In this document: positions 16,796 through 25,110 of the stretch, in pieces
Layout of the letters: the number at the start of each line of letters is the position of its first letter
Numbering within the stretch: position 1 is the first letter of the stretch
DNA from: Bog-793 sp050014835
GTDB lineage: Bacteria > Actinomycetota > Acidimicrobiia > Acidimicrobiales > Bog-793
Length of the DNA stretch: 62,989 bases
Assembly: GCA_050014835.1 (NCBI GenBank)
Contig: JBEKCO010000009.1
Coordinates: 1 to 62,989 of the forward strand
Direction: 5' to 3'
Notes under the pieces: model-generated
Database searches by the model: none
Seen by the model: only the letters and a program-made list of their open reading frames with translations
Told to the model about the DNA's origin: nothing
Translations under genes and position numbers: made by a program

Positions 16796-17431
16796 ATGAC
16801 ACTGCGGCTCGGCGACCACGCGCCCGATTTCGTCTCCGACTCGACCGAGGGAGTGATCGCGTTCCACGACTACCTCGGCGACAGCTGGGGGGTTCTCTTC
16901 TCGCACCCGCAGGACTTCACACCGGTGTGCACGACCGAGCTCGGCGAGGTCGCCCGTCTCATCGGCGAGTTCGAGCGTCGCAACACCAAGGTGCTCGGCG
17001 TCTCGGTCGACCCTGTCGCGACCCACCGGGATTGGTGCAGCGACGTCAGGGACGTGACCGGCCACTCGCTCAACTTCCCGTTGCTCGGCGACCCCGACCG
17101 CATCATCGCGAGCCTCTACGGGATGATCCATCCCTTCGCCGACAACTCGCTCACGGTCCGCTCCGTCGTCGTCGTCAGCCCGCGCAAGACCGTCGCGCTC
17201 ATGATGAACTACCCGATGAGCACCGGGCGCGACTTCACCGAGATCCTGCGGGCCCTCGACTCCCTGCAGCTCGCTGCGCAGCACCCGGTCGCGACGCCGG
17301 CGAACTGGCGACCGGGCGACGATGTACTCGTCGCGTCGGCGGTTTCGGACGCCGATGCTGCAGCGAGGTTCCCGCGGGGTTACCGCGCGGTGAAGAACTA
17401 CCTCCGCTACACCCCGCAACCCGGGCTCTGA
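16796..17431 (+). CDS. peroxiredoxin, 1-Cys Prx6 type (copy 1)
   Basis: 211 residues. Reduces hydrogen peroxide, organic hydroperoxides or peroxynitrite using the peroxidatic Cys45 in HPQDFTPVCTTELG. The length and C-terminal PATP--W-PGD and YLRYTPQP motifs place it in the Prx6 group. Unlike its tandem copy it carries a second cysteine, Cys81 (HRDWCSDV), so the catalytic cycle could differ. ATG 16796 has GGGGGAGA upstream. Tandem duplication with the gene at 17577. Confidence 0.94.
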   Translation: MTLRLGDHAPDFVSDSTEGVIAFHDYLGDSWGVLFSHPQDFTPVCTTELGEVARLIGEFERRNTKVLGVSVDPVATHRDWCSDVRDVTGHSLNFPLLGDPDRIIASLYGMIHPFADNSLTVRSVVVVSPRKTVALMMNYPMSTGRDFTEILRALDSLQLAAQHPVATPANWRPGDDVLVASAVSDADAAARFPRGYRAVKNYLRYTPQPGL

Positions 17432-17453
17432 GCTGGCCCGACGGCGCCGCGGC

Positions 17454-17469
17454 CCGTGCCGAGGCACGG
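17454..17469 (+). terminator. short hairpin between the two peroxiredoxin genes
   Basis: CCGTGCC-GA-GGCACGG, two perfect 7-bp arms (6 bp with a CGAG loop), 22 bp after the first peroxiredoxin stop. No U-run follows. It could be a weak terminator or an mRNA-stabilising stem that sets unequal expression of the two copies. Confidence 0.45.
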
Positions 17470-17576
17470 ACCGGTCGAGGTAGTCGGGAATTTTCGCGGC
17501 GCCGTTAAGCTTGCCGGACACGATCGACACGGTGGTCAGCGCGGCATGCGCGACCGGAATGGAAGAGGACCACAAG

Positions 17577-18212
17577 ATGGCATTGCAGCTGGGCGACACC
17601 GCCCCGAATTTCACCGCGGAATCGACCGAAGGGGAGATCACGCTCTATGACTACCTGGGCGACAGCTGGGGCGTCCTCTTCTCGCACCCGAAGGACTTCA
17701 CGCCGGTGTGCACAACCGAGCTCGGCGAGGTCGCGCGCTTGAAAGGCGAATTCGACAAGCGCAACACCAAGGTTCTCGGCGTCTCGGTCGACCCGGTCTC
17801 CTCGCACGAGGCCTGGGTCGCCGACATCAAGGACGCGACCGGGCAGTCGCTCAACTTCCCGTTGCTCGGCGACCCGGACCGCAAGGTCGCCGATCTCTAC
17901 GGGATGATCCACCCGAACGCCGACAACACGCTCACCGTCCGGTCGGTCTTCGTCATCGGCCCGGACAAGAAGGTGAAGCTGACGATCACCTACCCGGCGT
18001 CGACGGGTCGGAACTTCAACGAGATCCTGCGGGTCCTCGACTCGCTTCAACTGACGGCGAACTACTCCGTCGCGACGCCGGTGAACTGGAAAGACGGCGA
18101 GGACGTGATCATTGTTCCGGCGGTGTCCGACGAGGATGCCAAGGAGAAGTTCCCGAAGGGGTTCAAGACGGTCAAGAAGTACCTCCGCTACACCCCGCAA
18201 CCGAACCGCTGA
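17577..18212 (+). CDS. peroxiredoxin, 1-Cys Prx6 type (copy 2)
   Basis: 211 residues, a close paralogue of the upstream gene (by eye over 60% identical, same length). Peroxidatic Cys45 lies in HPKDFTPVCTTELG; there is no other cysteine in the region where copy 1 has Cys81 (here HEAWVADI), making this a strict 1-Cys enzyme. It has more lysine than copy 1. ATG 17577 follows GAGGA 8 nt upstream; an ATG at 17559 in the same frame has no such site. A strong hairpin follows the stop. Confidence 0.95.
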   Translation: MALQLGDTAPNFTAESTEGEITLYDYLGDSWGVLFSHPKDFTPVCTTELGEVARLKGEFDKRNTKVLGVSVDPVSSHEAWVADIKDATGQSLNFPLLGDPDRKVADLYGMIHPNADNTLTVRSVFVIGPDKKVKLTITYPASTGRNFNEILRVLDSLQLTANYSVATPVNWKDGEDVIIVPAVSDEDAKEKFPKGFKTVKKYLRYTPQPNR

Positions 18213-18243
18213 GCGGAACCGCCCGACCGCTCGGGGCGCCGAG

Positions 18244-18270
18244 TCCCGCCTCCGGTCTCCGGAGGCGGGA
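18244..18270 (+). terminator. strong hairpin after the peroxiredoxin pair
   Basis: Two perfect 12-bp arms (TCCCGCCTCCGG and its complement) around a 3-nt loop TCT, 32 bp past the stop codon of copy 2. The stem is very GC-rich and lacks a U-run, as many actinobacterial terminators do. It separates the peroxiredoxins from the rightward core gene cluster. Confidence 0.7.
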
Positions 18271-18316
18271 CGGTGCGCCCCTCATCTAGCCTCACGGGGC
18301 CTTCCGGCCCTGCTAG

Positions 18317-18322
18317 TACGAT
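18317..18322 (+). promoter_or_regulatory. -10 box, leaderless type
   Basis: TACGAT with 8 nt to ATG 18331 of the GT87-like gene. It follows the terminator hairpin, so it probably starts the rightward core transcript. Confidence 0.4.
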
Positions 18323-18330
18323 TCGGACCG

Positions 18331-19680
18331 ATGCCAGAGGCTGTCCTTTCGGCGTATCGGCGCGTCATGTTGTGGGCCCCGGTCGAAAAGGACGTCTTCC
18401 TCTACTCGTGCGCGACGATCTTCGCCGTCGCGAACGCCGTCTTCGCGATCTCCGCCGACTACCGCGAATGGGGCCAGATGGCCGTGGTGGCCTACGGGGT
18501 CGGAACCGTCGTCTGCGCCGCGGTGGCGGTCGCGGCGAGGCGCGGGGACCTGCGGGCGGCGACGGTGAGCCTCGTGCGGCGCCTCGTCGTCGTGGCACTC
18601 ATCATCGGCGCGGTCCTCGTGCCCCTCGTCGCCGAGCTCGTCTGGCGGGCCGACGCCCGTCCCGGGGCGAACGCGCAGTCCGAGGTCGCCGTCGTCGAGC
18701 GCGCCGGTGACCGGCTCGCTGCCGGCCACAATCCGTACCTCAGCCACCCGGTGACGGTCGGCGTCTCGCCGCGCTCGGACGCGAAGTCGATTGATGCCAA
18801 CTCGTTCTACCCGTACCTGCCGGGGATGGCGCCCTTCGGCCTCGCCAACGCCGCGGCGGGTCCGCCCGAGCTCACCGACGCCCGCGTGACGCTCGCCGGA
18901 TTCAGCCTGCTCGTCGGGGCGCTCGCCCTCGTCGCGGGGGGCGCGACGGTCGGGCGCCGCGGCCGGGTGCTCCAGTTCCTCGTCGTGCTGCCCTCCGGCG
19001 CGTTGCCGATGGTGACGGGCGGGGACGACCTGCCCGTCATCGTCCTCATGCTCGCGGGCCTCGTGCTCGTTGCGAAGCGACGACCGGTGCTCGCGGGCCT
19101 CGTGCTCGGGGCCGCGGCGACGCTCAAGTTCACTGCCTGGCCGGTGATCGTCTTGATGCTGCTCGCGATTCGAGACCGCGAGGGCCGCCCGGCCCTTCTG
19201 CGGTACTCGGGGGCGGTCTGCCTCATCGCCGTCCCCGTGGTCGGGATCGGCTTCGCGACGAATCCGGCGGCGTTCGTCTTGAACGTGATCAAGTTCCCGC
19301 TGGGGCTCACCTCGGTGAAGTCGCCGGCGGCGAGCCCGCTCCTCGGGCAGGTCCTCGTCACGACATTTCCCGACCACAAGCGGCTGATCATCGCCGTCCT
19401 CACCCTGGTGGGATTCGGCCTCGTCGCCTACGGCCTGCGGCGCTTCACGCCGCGCACCCCGGCGGCCGTCGTGCGCTTCACCGCGTGGGCGATGCTGCTC
19501 GCCACGCTCCTCGCCCCGGCGACGCGCTTCGGCTACCTCATGTACCCGGCGAACCTCTTCGTCTGGGCGTACCTGCTCGACGGCATGGTCCCCGCCCCGC
19601 CGCCGGCCCCGGCCGAGGCGCACCCGGTTCCGCTCGAGGCCGTCTTGGCGGGCGGCCCGGCGGCCGCCGTCCCCGGCTGA
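18331..19680 (+). CDS. polytopic membrane protein, GT87/GT-C-like
   Basis: 449 residues with about 11-12 hydrophobic segments. After helix 3 an extracytoplasmic loop contains ERAGDRLAAGHNPYLSHPV and NSFYPYLPGMAPFG, the pattern of lipid-linked mannosyl- or arabinosyl-transferases (DUF2029/GT87), where an Asp-containing first loop would carry the catalytic acid. Which Asp does so is not clear here. The tail is proline/alanine-rich. Likely uses polyprenyl-phosphate sugars, possibly made by the Dpm1-like enzyme at 39785; an inference. Confidence 0.75.
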   Translation: MPEAVLSAYRRVMLWAPVEKDVFLYSCATIFAVANAVFAISADYREWGQMAVVAYGVGTVVCAAVAVAARRGDLRAATVSLVRRLVVVALIIGAVLVPLVAELVWRADARPGANAQSEVAVVERAGDRLAAGHNPYLSHPVTVGVSPRSDAKSIDANSFYPYLPGMAPFGLANAAAGPPELTDARVTLAGFSLLVGALALVAGGATVGRRGRVLQFLVVLPSGALPMVTGGDDLPVIVLMLAGLVLVAKRRPVLAGLVLGAAATLKFTAWPVIVLMLLAIRDREGRPALLRYSGAVCLIAVPVVGIGFATNPAAFVLNVIKFPLGLTSVKSPAASPLLGQVLVTTFPDHKRLIIAVLTLVGFGLVAYGLRRFTPRTPAAVVRFTAWAMLLATLLAPATRFGYLMYPANLFVWAYLLDGMVPAPPPAPAEAHPVPLEAVLAGGPAAAVPG

Positions 19681-19754
19681 CCCGCCGGCCGGCGGGGGCG
19701 CGCGAAGGGCCAGCTCGGGACCGGGCGGTGCCGCCGTGACCAGGTCGGCGACGG

Positions 19755-19760
19755 TACCCT
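19755..19760 (+). promoter_or_regulatory. -10 box before rel
   Basis: TACCCT, 5 nt before ATG 19766. Consistent with a leaderless or near-leaderless transcript starting the rel-hisS-aspS unit. Confidence 0.4.
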
Positions 19761-19765
19761 GTGTC

Positions 19766-22045
19766 ATGGACGCGGTGGGCCCGATCGACCGGGAGTACCT
19801 CACCACCCCGATGCTGCTCGTCGGGATCGACGAGCAGCCGGAACCGGTGAGCTCCATCGAGCCGCTGATCGCGACGCTCGCCTACCGCCATCCGGGGGCG
19901 GACACCGAGTTCGTGCGGCGCGGCTACGCGATGGCGGCGCGCGCCCACGAGGGACAGCACCGCCTCTCGGGCGAGCCGTACATCACGCACTCGATCGCCG
20001 TGGCGCAGATCGTCGCCGACTTGGGGCTCGACGCGACGAGTGCCGTGGCCGCGCTCCTCCACGACGTCGTCGAGGACACGTCCGTGACGGTCGCGGAGAT
20101 CGAGGCGGAGTTCGGCCCCGTCATCGCCGAGATCGTCGACGGGGTCACGAAGCTCGACCGGCTGAGGTTCTCCTCGCGCGAGGCCCAGCAGGCGGCGACG
20201 GTGCGCAAGATGCTCGTCGCCATGGCGAACGACTGGCGGGTGCTCGTCATCAAGCTCGCCGACCGGCTCCACAACATGCGGACGCTTTCGGTGATGCCCG
20301 ATTGGAAGCAACGCCGCATCGCCCAGCAGACCCTCGACATCTACGCGCCGCTCGCCCACCGCCTCGGCATCCAGGAGATCAAGTGGCAGCTCGAGGACCT
20401 CTCGTTCTTCACCCTCCACCCGAAGCGCTACGAGGAGATCGCCCAGATGGTGGCGACCCGGGCACCGAGCCGCGAGGCCGAAGTCGCCGAGGTCCTCGAA
20501 GCCCTGAGGGCCCGGCTCGAGTCGCTCGGCATCGAGGCGATCGTCACCGGCCGGCCGAAGCACCTCTGGAGCATCTACGAGAAGATGGTCGTGCGCGGCA
20601 AGGAGTTCGAGGAGATCAACGACCTCGTCGGGATCCGGATCATCGTCGACTCGGACAAGGACTGCTGGGAGGCCCTCGGCGTGGTGCACGCCCTGTGGCC
20701 GCCGGTCCAGGGCCGGTTCAAGGACTACATCAACTCGCCGAAGTTCAACCTCTACCAGTCGCTCCACACGACGGTCGTCGGTCCCCGTGGCAAGCCCCTC
20801 GAGGTGCAGATCCGGACGATGGCGATGCATCTGCGCGCCGAACATGGCATCGCCGCCCACTGGGGCTACAAGGAGGACGCCGCCCACCGCGGCGAGACGT
20901 CGTCGGCCGACGAGATGCAGTGGTTGCAGCGGATCGTCGACTGGGAACGCGAGACCCCCGATCCCATCGAGTTCCTCGAGACCCTGAAGCTCGACCTCGA
21001 ACAGGACGAGGTCTACGTGTTCACCCCGAAAGGCGAGATCGTGACGCTGCCGACAGGGGCGACGCCGATCGACTTCGCCTACACGATCCACACCGACGTC
21101 GGCCACCGCTGCGTCGGGGCGCGCGTCAACGAGAAGCTCGTCCCGATCGAGACGCGGCTGCAGCCGGGCGACACCGTGGAGATCATCACGTCGAAGCTCC
21201 CGACGGCGGGCCCCTCGAGCGACTGGCTAAAGATCGTCGTCTCCGCCAAGGCGCGCAACAAGATCCGCCAGTGGTTCAGCCGGGAACGCCGCGAGGACGC
21301 GATCGACAACGGCCGGGACGACCTGGCGAAGGAGCTCCGCCGGGAGGGCCTCCCGGTGCGACGGCTCTTCGGCTCGACGGCGCTCGAACGGCTCGCCGGG
21401 GCGCTCGGCTACGCCGATCTCGACGGGCTCTACGCCGCGATCGGCGAGAGCCACCTCTCGGCGCGTTCCGTCGTGCAGCGGCTACGGCGCGAGCTCCTCG
21501 GCGAGGGCGAGGAGCAACTGCCGACGACCGTGCTGCAGCCGCGCCGCGCCGGCGAGCCGGTCGCCGCGGGCGTCTTCGTCGAAGGCCTCGACGACATGCT
21601 CGTGCGCCTCTCGGCGTGCTGCACGCCGGTGCCGGGGGACCGCATCGTCGGGTTCGTCACCCGCGGCCGCGGCGTGTCGGTCCACCGCGCCGACTGCGTG
21701 AACGCCCTCTCGCTCGTCGGCGAGCACCGGGAGCGGCTCGTCGAGGTGGAGTGGGACGCCGCGCAGGTCGGTCTGCACACCGCGGGCATCGGCGTGAAGG
21801 CGCTCGACCGCTCCGAGTTGCTCGCCGACGTGGCGCGGGTGCTCGCCGAGCACCACGTCGGCATCGTCGCAGTTTCCGCCGAGACCGCACCGGATAGGGT
21901 GACGAGCATGCGATTTGAGTGCGAGCTCGCCGACAGCGCGCACCTCGACTCGGTCCTCGTCGCGTTGCGGGGGCTCGAGGGCGTCTACGACGCCTTCCGC
22001 CTGCTGCCGGGCAAGGGCAGGTCCTTGCGCGCCAGCAACTCGTGA
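19766..22045 (+). CDS. rel: bifunctional (p)ppGpp synthetase/hydrolase
   Basis: 759 residues, the usual length for Rel/SpoT. Domains in order: HD hydrolase (His75 in PYITHSIAVA, His99-Asp100 in LLHDVVEDT), RelA/SpoT synthetase (GRPKHLWSIYEKM at about 265, RFKDYINSPKFNLYQSLHTTV in outline), TGS (VYVFTPKGEIVTLPTGATPIDFAY), a conserved Cys pair RLSACCTPVPGD, and a C-terminal ACT domain. Makes and degrades the stringent-response alarmone in the cytoplasm. The intact HD motif supports hydrolase activity. hisS starts on its stop codon (GTGA). Confidence 0.97.
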   Translation: MDAVGPIDREYLTTPMLLVGIDEQPEPVSSIEPLIATLAYRHPGADTEFVRRGYAMAARAHEGQHRLSGEPYITHSIAVAQIVADLGLDATSAVAALLHDVVEDTSVTVAEIEAEFGPVIAEIVDGVTKLDRLRFSSREAQQAATVRKMLVAMANDWRVLVIKLADRLHNMRTLSVMPDWKQRRIAQQTLDIYAPLAHRLGIQEIKWQLEDLSFFTLHPKRYEEIAQMVATRAPSREAEVAEVLEALRARLESLGIEAIVTGRPKHLWSIYEKMVVRGKEFEEINDLVGIRIIVDSDKDCWEALGVVHALWPPVQGRFKDYINSPKFNLYQSLHTTVVGPRGKPLEVQIRTMAMHLRAEHGIAAHWGYKEDAAHRGETSSADEMQWLQRIVDWERETPDPIEFLETLKLDLEQDEVYVFTPKGEIVTLPTGATPIDFAYTIHTDVGHRCVGARVNEKLVPIETRLQPGDTVEIITSKLPTAGPSSDWLKIVVSAKARNKIRQWFSRERREDAIDNGRDDLAKELRREGLPVRRLFGSTALERLAGALGYADLDGLYAAIGESHLSARSVVQRLRRELLGEGEEQLPTTVLQPRRAGEPVAAGVFVEGLDDMLVRLSACCTPVPGDRIVGFVTRGRGVSVHRADCVNALSLVGEHRERLVEVEWDAAQVGLHTAGIGVKALDRSELLADVARVLAEHHVGIVAVSAETAPDRVTSMRFECELADSAHLDSVLVALRGLEGVYDAFRLLPGKGRSLRASNS

Positions 22046-23304
22046 GCGCCTTCCAGGCGCCCAAGGGTACGAAGGACGTCCTCCCGCCGGAGAGCGCACG
22101 CTTCGCGGCCGTCGTCGCCCGGTTCGCGCGGGCTGCCGCCCTCGCCGGCTACGGGCTCCTCGTGTCGCCGATGTTCGAGGACGCGCAGGTCTTCCGCCGC
22201 GGTGCCGGTGAGGCGACCGACCTCGTGCGAAAAGAGATGTACGAGTTCACGGACAAGGGCGGCCGGCTGCTCGCGCTCCGGCCGGAGGGGACGGCCTCGG
22301 TCGTGCGCGCCTTCGTCGAGCACCACCCGAGTCTGCCCTGGAAGGTCTGGTACGCGACGCCGGCCTTCCGCTACGAGCGGCCGCAGGCTGGCCGCTACCG
22401 CCAGCACCACCAGGTCGGCGTGGAGGCAATCGGGAGCGCCGATCCCGACCTCGACGTCGAGGTGATCGTGCTCGGCCACGCCTTCCTTGCGTCGCTCGGG
22501 CTGACGGGCGTCGAGCTCCGGGTGAACTCGATGGGCGACGACGCCTGTCTGCCCGCGTATCGCGAGTCGCTGCGGGACTACCTCGCCGGCCACGAGTCGG
22601 AGATCTGTGACGAGCACGCCAAGCGCTGGGCGGTGAACCCGCTGCGCGTGCTCGACTGCAAGGACCCGGCCTGCGTGGAGGTCTCTGCCGTGGCCCCGGC
22701 GCTCGGCGACGCGTTGTGCGCGCCGTGCCGCGAGCACTTCGCCCGCGTGACCGAGGGCCTTTCCGCGGCGGGGATCCCGTGGACCCGGGACCAGCGGCTG
22801 GTCCGGGGTTTCGACTACTACACGCGGACGACCTTCGAGTTCGCCTCGGCGCGCCTCGACGCCGCGCAAGACGTCGTCTTGGGCGGTGGCCGCTACGACA
22901 AGCTCGTCGCCGCGCTCGGCGGGAAGGACACACCCGGGATCGGGTTCGGGTGCGGCATCGAGCGCGTCGTGCTCGCTGGCGAGCTCGACGGAGCTCTCGA
23001 CGGGGTCGGCGACCACATCGACGTCTTCGTCGTCGATGTGCTCGACGGGGCGGCGGCGCGGGACGTGTCGACGCGGCTGCGCGCAGCCGGGATCGCGACC
23101 GACCGGGCCTTTGACCACCGCTCGATGAAGTCCCAGCTCGGCCTGGCCGACCGCAGCGGGGCGCGGCTCGCCGCCATCGTCGGCGCCGCGGAGCGGGCGG
23201 CCGGGACCGTCACGCTGCGCGTACTGCGCGGCGCGGGCTCAGGCGAGCAGGAGTCGGTCGCGACCGGTGATCTCGAGGCGGCGGTCCGGAGGTGGATCTC
23301 GTGA
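22042..23304 (+). CDS. hisS: histidyl-tRNA synthetase
   Basis: 420 residues, class II synthetase that charges tRNA-His. Motif 1 region FQAPKGTKDVLPPES, motif 2 FRYERPQAGRYRQHHQ, histidine-A motifs RGFDYYTRTTFEF and LGGGRYDKLV, motif 3 GIGFGCGIERVVL, then the anticodon-binding domain (VDVLDGAAARDVSTRLR). GTG 22042 overlaps the rel stop and places the conserved SAFQAPKG at the N-terminus. Its own stop overlaps the aspS start, so rel-hisS-aspS is one translationally coupled unit. Confidence 0.97.
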   Translation: MSAFQAPKGTKDVLPPESARFAAVVARFARAAALAGYGLLVSPMFEDAQVFRRGAGEATDLVRKEMYEFTDKGGRLLALRPEGTASVVRAFVEHHPSLPWKVWYATPAFRYERPQAGRYRQHHQVGVEAIGSADPDLDVEVIVLGHAFLASLGLTGVELRVNSMGDDACLPAYRESLRDYLAGHESEICDEHAKRWAVNPLRVLDCKDPACVEVSAVAPALGDALCAPCREHFARVTEGLSAAGIPWTRDQRLVRGFDYYTRTTFEFASARLDAAQDVVLGGGRYDKLVAALGGKDTPGIGFGCGIERVVLAGELDGALDGVGDHIDVFVVDVLDGAAARDVSTRLRAAGIATDRAFDHRSMKSQLGLADRSGARLAAIVGAAERAAGTVTLRVLRGAGSGEQESVATGDLEAAVRRWIS

Positions 23305-25091
23305 CAGGGGTCGAATACCCGGCGGCCGGGCTCGGCATGCGCACGCATTACTGCGGGGCGCTGCGCGAGGCGGACATCGGGGCGGAGGTGGCGGTCTGCG
23401 GCTGGGTGGCCCGCCGACGCGAGCACGGCGAGCACCTCGCCTTCCTCGACGTGCGCGACCACACCGGCGTCATCCAGTGCGTCGTCGAGCGCGCCCACGC
23501 CATCCGGCCGGAGTACGTCGTGCGCGTGACGGGCACGGTTCGCCGGCGCCCCGAGGGCACCGCGAACCCGGCGCTTTCGACCGGCGACGTCGAGCTCGGC
23601 GACTGCACGGTCGAGACGCTGGCGACGTGCGAGCCGCTGCCGTTCTCCCTCGACGAGCGGGTCGAGACCGAGGAGCCGTTGCGGCTGCGCTACCGCTACA
23701 TCGACCTGCGGACCGACCGGATGCAGGCGAACCTGCGGCTGCGCGCGGTCGTGAACTCGGCGATCCGCCGTTCGATGGAACGCCAGGGCTTCGTCGAGAT
23801 CGAGACGCCGTTGCTCTGGACGCCGACGCCGGAGGGCGCCCGCGAGTTCGTCGTGCCGTCGCGGTTGCAGCACGGCCTTTTCTACGCCCTGCCCCAGAGC
23901 CCGCAGATCGCCAAGCAACTGTCGATGATCGGCGGCTTCGACCGCTACTACCAGATCGCCCGGTGCCTGCGCGACGAGGACCTCCGGGCCGACCGGCAGT
24001 TCGAGTTCACCCAGCTCGACGTGGAGGCGAGCTTCGTCGGCGAGGACGAGGTCCTCTCCTTCGTCACCGACGCGATGGTCGAGGCGGCCGAGGCGGCGAC
24101 GGGCGAACGCCCGGGGGGGTTCGCCCGGATGACGTGGGCCGAGGCGCTCGACCGCTACGGCACGGACAAGCCCGACGTGCGCTTCGGGATGGAGCTCGTC
24201 GACCTCACGGCGGTGCTCGCCGGCACCGGGTTCAAGGCGTTCCAGGCCCCCGCCGTGCGGGCGATCGTCGTGCCGGACGGCGCGGCGCTCGGCCGCGCCC
24301 GTCTCGACGAGCTCGTCGAGCGGGCGAGGTCGCTCGGCGCGAAGGGCCTCGTCTGGATGCGGGCCGTCGGCGACCCCGTCGCGCTCGACAGCCCGGTCGC
24401 AAAGTTCCTCTCCGCCGGCGAGCTCGAGGGCATCGCCAGGGCCGCGTCGCCCGCTGCGGGTGACCTCGTGCTCGTCGTCGCCGACGAGCGCCGTCGCGCC
24501 TGCGAGGTCCTCGGGCAGCTGCGGCTCGAGCTCGGACGCCCGGCGGCGGTCAGGGGCGCGCTGCGGTTCTGCTGGGTCGTCGACTTCCCGCTGTTCGACG
24601 GGGTGGACGAGGACGGCAACCCGCAGGCCGCCCACCACCCGTTCACGATGCCGTACCTCGAGGACCTCGACCGGATCGAGACCGACCCGTTCAGCGTGCG
24701 GGCCCACAGCTACGACCTCGTGCTGAACGGCTGGGAGCTCGGTTCCGGCTCGATCCGGATCCACCGCCCGGAGCTGCAGCGCCGGATCTTTTCGGCGCTC
24801 GGCATCTCGGCCGCCGAGGCGGAGTCGCGGTTCGGGTTCCTCCTCGACGCCTACCGCTACGGCGGCCCGCCGCACGCCGGCTTCGCCGTCGGGCTCGACC
24901 GGCTCGCGGCGATCTTCGCCGGCGAGGAGAACATCCGCGAGGTGATCGCCTTTCCGAAGACCCAGTCCGGCTCGGACCCGATGACCGGCGGGCCGTTACC
25001 CCTCTCGGACCGGCGCCTCGCCGAGATCGGCGTGCGCGTCGTCGCCGACCCGCCCGCCAAGCCGGCCCCGACCCCGACGGGGGCGAGCTAG
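23301..25091 (+). CDS. aspS: aspartyl-tRNA synthetase (probably non-discriminating)
   Basis: 596 residues, bacterial-type AspRS: anticodon-binding OB fold (MRTHYCGALREADIG, VRDHTGVIQCVVE), class II core (FRDEDLRAD equivalent LRDEDLRADRQFEFTQLD), GAD insert, motif 3 GLDRLAAIFAG. GTG 23301 (GGAGGT 6 nt upstream, GTGA overlap with hisS) is preferred; ATG 23337 is the alternative. In the anticodon domain the residue after RRRE is His (RRREHGE), which in characterised enzymes marks non-discriminating AspRS that also forms Asp-tRNA-Asn for GatCAB; discriminating E. coli AspRS has Leu there. Confidence 0.97.
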   Translation: MTGVEYPAAGLGMRTHYCGALREADIGAEVAVCGWVARRREHGEHLAFLDVRDHTGVIQCVVERAHAIRPEYVVRVTGTVRRRPEGTANPALSTGDVELGDCTVETLATCEPLPFSLDERVETEEPLRLRYRYIDLRTDRMQANLRLRAVVNSAIRRSMERQGFVEIETPLLWTPTPEGAREFVVPSRLQHGLFYALPQSPQIAKQLSMIGGFDRYYQIARCLRDEDLRADRQFEFTQLDVEASFVGEDEVLSFVTDAMVEAAEAATGERPGGFARMTWAEALDRYGTDKPDVRFGMELVDLTAVLAGTGFKAFQAPAVRAIVVPDGAALGRARLDELVERARSLGAKGLVWMRAVGDPVALDSPVAKFLSAGELEGIARAASPAAGDLVLVVADERRRACEVLGQLRLELGRPAAVRGALRFCWVVDFPLFDGVDEDGNPQAAHHPFTMPYLEDLDRIETDPFSVRAHSYDLVLNGWELGSGSIRIHRPELQRRIFSALGISAAEAESRFGFLLDAYRYGGPPHAGFAVGLDRLAAIFAGEENIREVIAFPKTQSGSDPMTGGPLPLSDRRLAEIGVRVVADPPAKPAPTPTGAS

Positions 25092-25110
25092 GCGCGCGGG
25101 CGCGTCGGCG

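Noticed and set aside
19681..19696. 16-bp palindrome CCCGCCGGCCGGCGGG as an operator
   Set aside because: Simple GC-only sequence at a gene end; chance or a weak terminator is more likely.
19538..21106. 522-codon leftward frame opposite rel
   Set aside because: Antisense of a well-conserved rel gene; no ribosome binding site or family.
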